This document shows positions 7,236 to 10,665 of a stretch of 10,665 nt of DNA, piece after piece. The position numbers and the translations under genes are program-made. The notes beneath the pieces are model-generated. The model saw only the letters and a program-made list of their open reading frames with translations, made no database searches and was not told the DNA's origin. Location of the stretch: the NCBI GenBank assembly GCA_947177005.1, contig CAMWSZ010000061.1, positions 1-10,665 of the forward strand, given 5' to 3'. Position 1 is the stretch's first letter, and each line of letters opens with the position of its first letter. The DNA comes from an uncultured Clostridia bacterium. GTDB lineage: Bacteria; Bacillota; Clostridia; Oscillospirales; Oscillospiraceae.

Positions 7236-7961
7236 ATGCTTATCAGAATTGACGGCAGACAATACAATGAACTGCGTCCTGTTACAATTACGCCCGGTTT
7301 TGTAGATTTCGCGGAGGGCAGCGTACTGATTCAGTGCGGCGGGACAAAGGTGCTGTGCTGCGCCAGTGTGGAGGAGGGGGCGCCGAAGTATGTGCCCCAG
7401 GGGACCGGCTGGGTGACGGCCGAGTATTCGATGCTGCCGCGGGCTAACCGTGAGCGCACGCAGAGAGATATCCGGCGGCTGAAGCTCAGTCCGCGCAGCG
7501 CCGAAATCCAGCGGCTGATCGGCAGAAGCTTACGGGCCGCGGTGGATCTGGCGGCTTTGGGTGAGCGCACCGTTACCATAGACTGCGACGTTTTGCAGGG
7601 CGACGGCGGCACCCGCACCGCTTCTGTGACAGGCGGCTTTGTAGCCCTGGCGCTAGCCTGCCGGAGGCTGGCGGAACAGGGAATGGTGAATAAAAATCCA
7701 ATCCGCCATTTTGTGGCCGCAGTGTCGGCGGGGATCTTGGAGGACCAGTTGCTGCTGGATCTGTGCTATAGTGAGGACAGTCACGCAATGGTTGACCTGA
7801 ACTGTGTGATGAATGACAGCGGCGGCCTGATCGAATTGCAGGGGACCGGCGAGGGCAGAAGCTTTACCGTAGAAGAACAGCGGGCGCTGGTGGACCTGTG
7901 CGGCGGAGGGATCAAAACCCTGATCGAAAAACAGAAAGAGATTTTGGGAGGCTTTTTATGA
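7236..7961 (+). CDS. rph: Ribonuclease PH
   Basis: A phosphate-dependent 3'-5' exoribonuclease that trims tRNA and other RNA 3' ends, releasing nucleoside diphosphates, normally as a hexameric ring in the cytosol. The length of 241 residues is standard. Seen: DGRQYNELRP near the N-terminus (6-15); the KVLCCASVEEGAP strand (38-50); the active-site region GTGWVTAEYSMLPRA (56-70) followed by an arginine-rich loop RERTQRDIRR (72-81); IQRLIGRSLRAAVD (91-104); the phosphate-binding signature GDGGTRTASVTGG (122-134); and the metal-binding acidic segment LLDLCYSEDSHAMVDLN (173-189). Nothing is missing. GAGAGGAT (7221-7228) provides the ribosome binding site, and the start is 13 nt after the ftsY stop. 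The stop overlaps the next gene by 4 nt (ATGA), so rph and rdgB are probably translationally coupled. The Rph-RdgB pairing is recurrent in bacteria. Confidence 0.97.
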   Translation: MLIRIDGRQYNELRPVTITPGFVDFAEGSVLIQCGGTKVLCCASVEEGAPKYVPQGTGWVTAEYSMLPRANRERTQRDIRRLKLSPRSAEIQRLIGRSLRAAVDLAALGERTVTIDCDVLQGDGGTRTASVTGGFVALALACRRLAEQGMVNKNPIRHFVAAVSAGILEDQLLLDLCYSEDSHAMVDLNCVMNDSGGLIELQGTGEGRSFTVEEQRALVDLCGGGIKTLIEKQKEILGGFL

Positions 7962-8554
7962 TGAAGTTTGTTCTTGCGTCACAAAACAGACATAAATTAC
8001 AGGAAATGCAGGGTATTTTGTCTGCCTACGGAATCGAAGCCGTACTGGAAACAGATATCGGACTGAAGGTTGACGTGGAGGAGACCGGGGAGACGTTCGC
8101 GGAAAATGCGATGCTGAAAGCGAAAGCCGTGATGAAAGCCAGCGGACTGCCCGCGATTGCGGATGACTCCGGCGTGTGTGTGGACGCGCTGAACGGTGCG
8201 CCGGGAGTGTATTCGGCGCGGTATGGCGGTCCGGAGCTGGACGACACGGCAAGATACCGCCTGCTGCTGAATAATATGCGGGGGGCCAGTACCCGTACCG
8301 CACATTTTACCAGCGCCATTGCCTGCGTTTTCCCTAATGGTGATACGATTGAAGCAGAAGGGATCTGTCCGGGGACAATCGCTTTTGCGCCTTTGGGCAC
8401 AGGCGGATTTGGCTATGACCCGGTGTTCTTTCTGCCGGAATTGAAAAAGACCTACGCACAGCTTACGCCGGAGGAAAAGGCGGCGGTGTCCCACCGCGGA
8501 AAAGCATTGGCGGTGTTTGAGAAAAAATTGCAGGAATATCTGCGCAAAGGATAA
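7958..8554 (+). CDS. rdgB: XTP/dITP diphosphatase (RdgB/HAM1 family)
   Basis: A nucleotide-pool sanitising enzyme that hydrolyses dITP, dXTP and related deaminated purine triphosphates to monophosphate and pyrophosphate, keeping hypoxanthine and xanthine out of DNA and RNA. The length of 198 residues is typical. Seen: LASQNRHKLQEM (6-17), the SxNxxK substrate loop; the conserved TGETFAENAMLKAKA (43-57); ADDSGVCVDALNGAPGVYSA (68-87) with catalytic Asp69/Asp70; FGYDPVF (151-157); and SHRGKAL (178-184). All are intact. The start is the ATG at 7958, which overlaps the rph stop and has GGGAGG (7946-7951) 6 nt upstream. A second ATG follows directly at 7961 and could also be used, changing the protein by one residue. 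An upstream in-frame ATG (7898) lies inside rph and would add 20 residues foreign to the family. Confidence 0.97.
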   Translation: MMKFVLASQNRHKLQEMQGILSAYGIEAVLETDIGLKVDVEETGETFAENAMLKAKAVMKASGLPAIADDSGVCVDALNGAPGVYSARYGGPELDDTARYRLLLNNMRGASTRTAHFTSAIACVFPNGDTIEAEGICPGTIAFAPLGTGGFGYDPVFFLPELKKTYAQLTPEEKAAVSHRGKALAVFEKKLQEYLRKG

Positions 8555-8560
8555 CAAGGT

Positions 8561-8887
8561 ATGGAATTGACAAGTAAACAACGCGCCCAACTGCGCGGGA
8601 TTGCAAACAGTCTGGATACGATTGTGCAGATCGGGAAGGACGGCATCAGCGGCAATCTGGTGAAGCAGGCCAACGATGCGCTGGAGGCGCGGGAAATCAT
8701 TAAATGCAAGGTGCTGGAAAATTCGATGCTGACGGCACGGGAAGCCTGCGCGGAACTGGCAAAGCTGACCCGCAGCGAGGAAGTGCAGGTCATCGGGACA
8801 AAATTCGTCCTGTACCGGCAGCACTATGATAAGAGCAGGCGGAAGATCGAGCTTGTGAAGGACCGGGCGAAAAAGAAAACTCTTTAA
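8561..8887 (+). CDS. yhbY: YhbY family RNA-binding protein (CRM domain, YqeI-like)
   Basis: A 108-residue single CRM-domain protein of the family that binds pre-50S ribosomal particles. It is called YhbY in E. coli and YqeI in Bacillus. Seen: LTSKQRAQLRGIANSLDTIV at the N-terminus (3-22), then the RNA-contacting GxxG loop IGKDGISGNLV (24-34), the helix VKQANDALEAREIIKCKVLEN (34-54), and IGTKFVLYRQH near the end of the domain (78-88), where the family commonly has a hydrophobic strand. The C-terminal 15 or so residues are very basic (KSRRKIELVKDRAKKKTL), fitting RNA binding. It starts 6 nt after rdgB, with AAAGGA (8546-8551) 9 nt upstream. The order yhbY then nadD then yqeK is the same as yqeI-nadD-yqeK in Bacillus. 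Confidence 0.95.
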   Translation: MELTSKQRAQLRGIANSLDTIVQIGKDGISGNLVKQANDALEAREIIKCKVLENSMLTAREACAELAKLTRSEEVQVIGTKFVLYRQHYDKSRRKIELVKDRAKKKTL

Positions 8888-8899
8888 ATTTATAAATTT
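8886..8899. repeat. 14-bp A/T palindrome upstream of nadD
   Basis: AAATTTATAAATTT is a perfect self-complementary sequence followed by TTT (8900-8902), in the 30-nt gap between the yhbY stop and the nadD start. The A/T-only stretch contrasts sharply with the GC-rich genes on both sides. It could be a protein-binding site, or simply an unstructured A/U-rich translation-initiation spacer. A TATAAA at 8891-8896 has no matching -35, so I do not call a promoter. Confidence 0.4.
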
Positions 8900-8905
8900 T
8901 TTCCT

Positions 8906-8912
8906 GGGGGAG
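8906..8912 (+). promoter_or_regulatory. nadD: Ribosome binding site fixing the TTG start of nadD-yqeK
   Basis: GGGGGAG lies 5 nt before the TTG at 8918. Reading upstream in frame there is no other ATG, GTG or TTG before the stop at 8885-8887, so this site settles the start. Confidence 0.8.
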
Positions 8913-8917
8913 ATCTC

Positions 8918-10114
8918 TTGAGAATTGGTGTTTATGGCGGCACGTTCAATCCTATCCATATCGGACATCTGGAGGCCGCCCGCTCCGCCGTAAAAAAACT
9001 CCGGCTGGATAAACTGCTCCTGATTCCCACCGGACTGCCGCCCCATAAGAAACTGGGGGCCGGTGCGCCGCCGCCGGAAAAACGTCTGGAGATGACCGCT
9101 CTCGCCGCCGAAACACTGGAATGCGGCGCGGAGGTTCTGGACCTGGAGCTGCGGCGAGAGGGGAAAAGCTATACGCTGGATACCCTGCGGGAGCTGAAAA
9201 ATCGGTTCCCAAAGGACCGGTTCTTCCTCATGATGGGTACAGATATGTTTCTGTCTTTTCAGGAGTGGAGGGAACCAAAAAAAATTGCCCGGCTCTGTAC
9301 GCTCTGTGCCTTCAGCAGAGATTTTCAGAACGGACAGGATGCTTTCAGCGCACAGAAAAAGTTCCTGAAAAAATCCCTGAACGCGGATGTGGAACTGATT
9401 TCCCTGCCGCAGGTGATCGAGATTTCCTCTACACAGCTGCGGCAGGACCTGTCGGAAAAGAGGGAGCTTGCAAAAAAATACTTGACACCGGCCGTCTATG
9501 GTTATATTCTGCGGGAAGGACTGTACGGTACGGGGGCAGACCTGCGGCATCTGCCGCTGGACGGCCTGCGGTATGTGGCGCAGTCCATGCTCAAGCACAG
9601 CCGTATCCCACATGTGCTGGGAACAGAATCCACCGCTGCCGCGCTGGCCGTGCGCTGGGGGGCCGATGAGACCGCCGCCCGCCGTGCCGCGCTGCTCCAC
9701 GACTGCACCAAAAAATTTGACAGGGAACAACATTTGCATTTGTGCCGTCAATATAGTGCAGCGCTGGACGCCGAGGAGCTGCGGGAGGGAAAATTGCTCC
9801 ATGCGCTCACCGGCTCCCTGATTGCGCAGGAGGTATTCGGAGAGTCCAAAGAGGTGGTGGAGGCGATCCGGTGGCATACAACCGGAAAGGCGGATATGTC
9901 GCTGCTGGAGAAGATCATTTATCTGGCGGACTACATCGAGCCAACACGGTCCTTCTGCGGTCTCACCGGTCTGCGCAGGCTGGCCTTTGAGGACCTGGAC
10001 CGGGCACTGCTGCTGGGACTGACAATGGCTGTGGAGGACCTGGAGAAAAACGGGATGACGGTCCATTCCCAAAGTGTGTTTGCGAGGGATTATCTGAAAG
10101 GAAAGCTGACATGA
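8918..10114 (+). CDS. nadD: Fused nicotinate-nucleotide adenylyltransferase (NadD) and YqeK-type HD-domain hydrolase
   Basis: A 398-residue two-domain protein. Residues 1 to about 200 are NadD, which joins nicotinate mononucleotide and ATP to make deamido-NAD in NAD synthesis: nucleotidyltransferase motif GGTFNPIHIGH (7-17), LLLIPTGLPPHK (33-44), SYTLDTLREL (84-93), MMGTDMFLSFQEW (105-117) and ISSTQLR (169-175). Residues about 210-398 are a complete YqeK-type HD domain: PHVLGTE with His232, ALLHDCTK with His261/Asp262, LLHALTG with His295, AIRWHTTGKADMS with His320, and IIYLADYIEPTR with Asp338. YqeK proteins hydrolyse Ap4A symmetrically to ADP. In Bacillus these are two adjacent genes; here there is no stop or start between them. 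Translation begins at TTG (8918) with GGGGGAG upstream. It comes 30 nt after yhbY, and its stop overlaps the LCP gene start by 4 nt. Both active sites look intact. Confidence 0.93.
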   Translation: MRIGVYGGTFNPIHIGHLEAARSAVKKLRLDKLLLIPTGLPPHKKLGAGAPPPEKRLEMTALAAETLECGAEVLDLELRREGKSYTLDTLRELKNRFPKDRFFLMMGTDMFLSFQEWREPKKIARLCTLCAFSRDFQNGQDAFSAQKKFLKKSLNADVELISLPQVIEISSTQLRQDLSEKRELAKKYLTPAVYGYILREGLYGTGADLRHLPLDGLRYVAQSMLKHSRIPHVLGTESTAAALAVRWGADETAARRAALLHDCTKKFDREQHLHLCRQYSAALDAEELREGKLLHALTGSLIAQEVFGESKEVVEAIRWHTTGKADMSLLEKIIYLADYIEPTRSFCGLTGLRRLAFEDLDRALLLGLTMAVEDLEKNGMTVHSQSVFARDYLKGKLT

Positions 10115-10593
10115 GAGGCAAGCGGGAAGCCGTTACGAGCGGCAGGCAGCAGAGACAGAGGGGCGGCCCCTTTGCCGGAGAAACGTCTTATAAACAGACC
10201 AAAAGTCCGAAAAAGAAGAAAAAAACCGGTTTGCTGGCCGGCGGTGCTGTGACGGCGGTGATCGCCCTGGGCGCGGTGCTGATCTGGAACTTTTTCCTGA
10301 AAAAACCGGATGTGTCCGGTAATGACCGGCCTGGTGTGGAGGACAGCGGGCCGGGTGGGGATATCAGCGGCGATGCCTCCAGCAGCGGCGGCAGTACCGC
10401 CCCGGGCGGACGGAAAGAGGATTATTACACATTCCTCCTGCTGGGCCGGGACACCGGCGGCGGCGGAAATACGGATACGATTATTCTGGTCTCCTATGAC
10501 GTGGCCAATCAGCAGCTTAATATGATGAGCATTCCAAGAGATACCGCCGTCAATGTGTCCTGGAGCACCAAAAAAATCAACAGCGTGTACAAC
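10111..10593 (+). CDS. LytR-CpsA-Psr (LCP) family cell-wall protein (3'-truncated by contig end)
   Basis: The N-terminal 161 residues of an LCP protein. These are membrane-anchored enzymes that move polymers such as teichoic acid or capsule from undecaprenyl phosphate to peptidoglycan. Seen: a basic cytoplasmic tail ending in SPKKKKK (32-38), one membrane segment (about 40-63), a Gly/Ser/Asp-rich linker (about 68-100), and the beginning of the LCP domain with YTFLLLGRDTGGGGNTDTII (106-125), MMSIPRDTAVNV (138-149) and KKINSVYN (154-161). Arg113, Asp114 and Asp122 fit the phosphate- and metal-binding positions of the family, and Arg143 is the conserved arginine of IPRD. Whole proteins usually have over 300 residues, so most of the domain is missing. 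The frame runs on to a TGA at 10612-10614, but that part is sequencing-adapter sequence, so the stop is not real. The ATG overlaps the nadD-yqeK stop (ATGA), suggesting translational coupling. Confidence 0.9.
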
Positions 10594-10665
10594 CTGTCTC
10601 TGAAACACAACTGACTCTGCCTACGACTCCTAACGTGAAGATCTCGGTCGTCGCCGTATCATTAA
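10594..10665 (+). other. Non-genomic tail: Illumina Nextera adapter read-through with index
   Basis: From recall, the Nextera read-through begins with the mosaic end CTGTCTCTTATACACATCT, continues GACGCTGCCGACGA, then an 8-base index, then GTGTAGATCTCGG and TGGTCGCCGTATCATT. The window's last bases follow this without gaps: positions 10594-10626 match 28 of 33, 10627-10634 (CTCCTAAC) fill the index slot, and 10635-10663 match 27 of 29, with two trailing A. The index differs by one base from CTCCTTAC, the reverse complement of a standard Nextera i5 index (GTAAGGAG). Scattered substitutions with no gaps suggest low-quality read ends that escaped trimming. The true genome sequence stops at or just before 10593. 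Confidence 0.93.

Noticed and set aside
7997..10072. 691-codon minus-strand open frame opposite rdgB, yhbY and nadD-yqeK
   Set aside because: Three well-recognised genes lie on the plus strand across it. The translation shows no family motifs and is a by-product of GC-rich codon use.
10594..10614. A genuine nonsense mutation or a naturally short LCP protein
   Set aside because: The divergent tail and the stop codon lie exactly within sequence that matches the Nextera adapter, so the truncation is technical.

Overview
The window is chromosomal DNA from a low-profile, GC-rich Firmicute, most likely a gut-type clostridium of the Oscillospiraceae/Ruminococcaceae kind (Flavonifractor or Oscillibacter-like). 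The evidence is the gene content (SMC, a very short FtsY, a YqeI-type YhbY, NadD plus YqeK, and an LCP protein in the same run), strong AAGGAG-type ribosome binding sites, the use of GTG and TTG starts, and a G+C content that looks to be in the mid to upper 50s. The assignment is inference, since no rRNA or species marker is present.

Left end (1-1810, + strand): the 3' part of an MBOAT/AlgI-type membrane O-acyltransferase, followed closely by a DHHW-family (AlgJ/AlgX-like) extracytoplasmic esterase-fold protein. Together they look like a cell-surface polysaccharide O-acetylation module. They end at a strong hairpin terminator shared tail-to-tail with a HAD-family phosphatase gene on the minus strand (1810-2433).

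Middle (2434-2661): a 228-bp divergent intergenic region with two convincing sigma-A promoters, both with a perfect TATAAT, a 17-bp spacer and an extended TGn. One faces left to the HAD gene and the other faces right to smc.

Right (2662 to about 10593, + strand): a dense housekeeping run of smc, ftsY, rph, rdgB, yhbY, nadD-yqeK (one fused gene) and a LytR-CpsA-Psr gene. Apart from the 109-bp smc-ftsY gap, which holds two potential RNA hairpins, the genes are separated by 4-nt overlaps or gaps of 6-30 nt and are probably cotranscribed. The run covers chromosome organisation (SMC), SRP-dependent membrane targeting (FtsY), RNA 3'-end maturation (RNase PH), nucleotide-pool cleaning (RdgB), ribosome assembly (YhbY), NAD synthesis plus dinucleoside tetraphosphate hydrolysis (NadD-YqeK), and attachment of polymers to the cell wall (LCP).

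Extreme right end (10594-10665): this does not look like genome sequence. It matches, with scattered errors, Illumina Nextera transposase-adapter read-through including a probable i5 index. The LCP gene is therefore cut off by the contig end, and its apparent stop codon is an artefact. I see no mobile element, CRISPR array, tRNA, rRNA or evident novel defence or metabolic system. The points worth a second look are the adapter tail, the NadD-YqeK fusion and the structured smc-ftsY leader.
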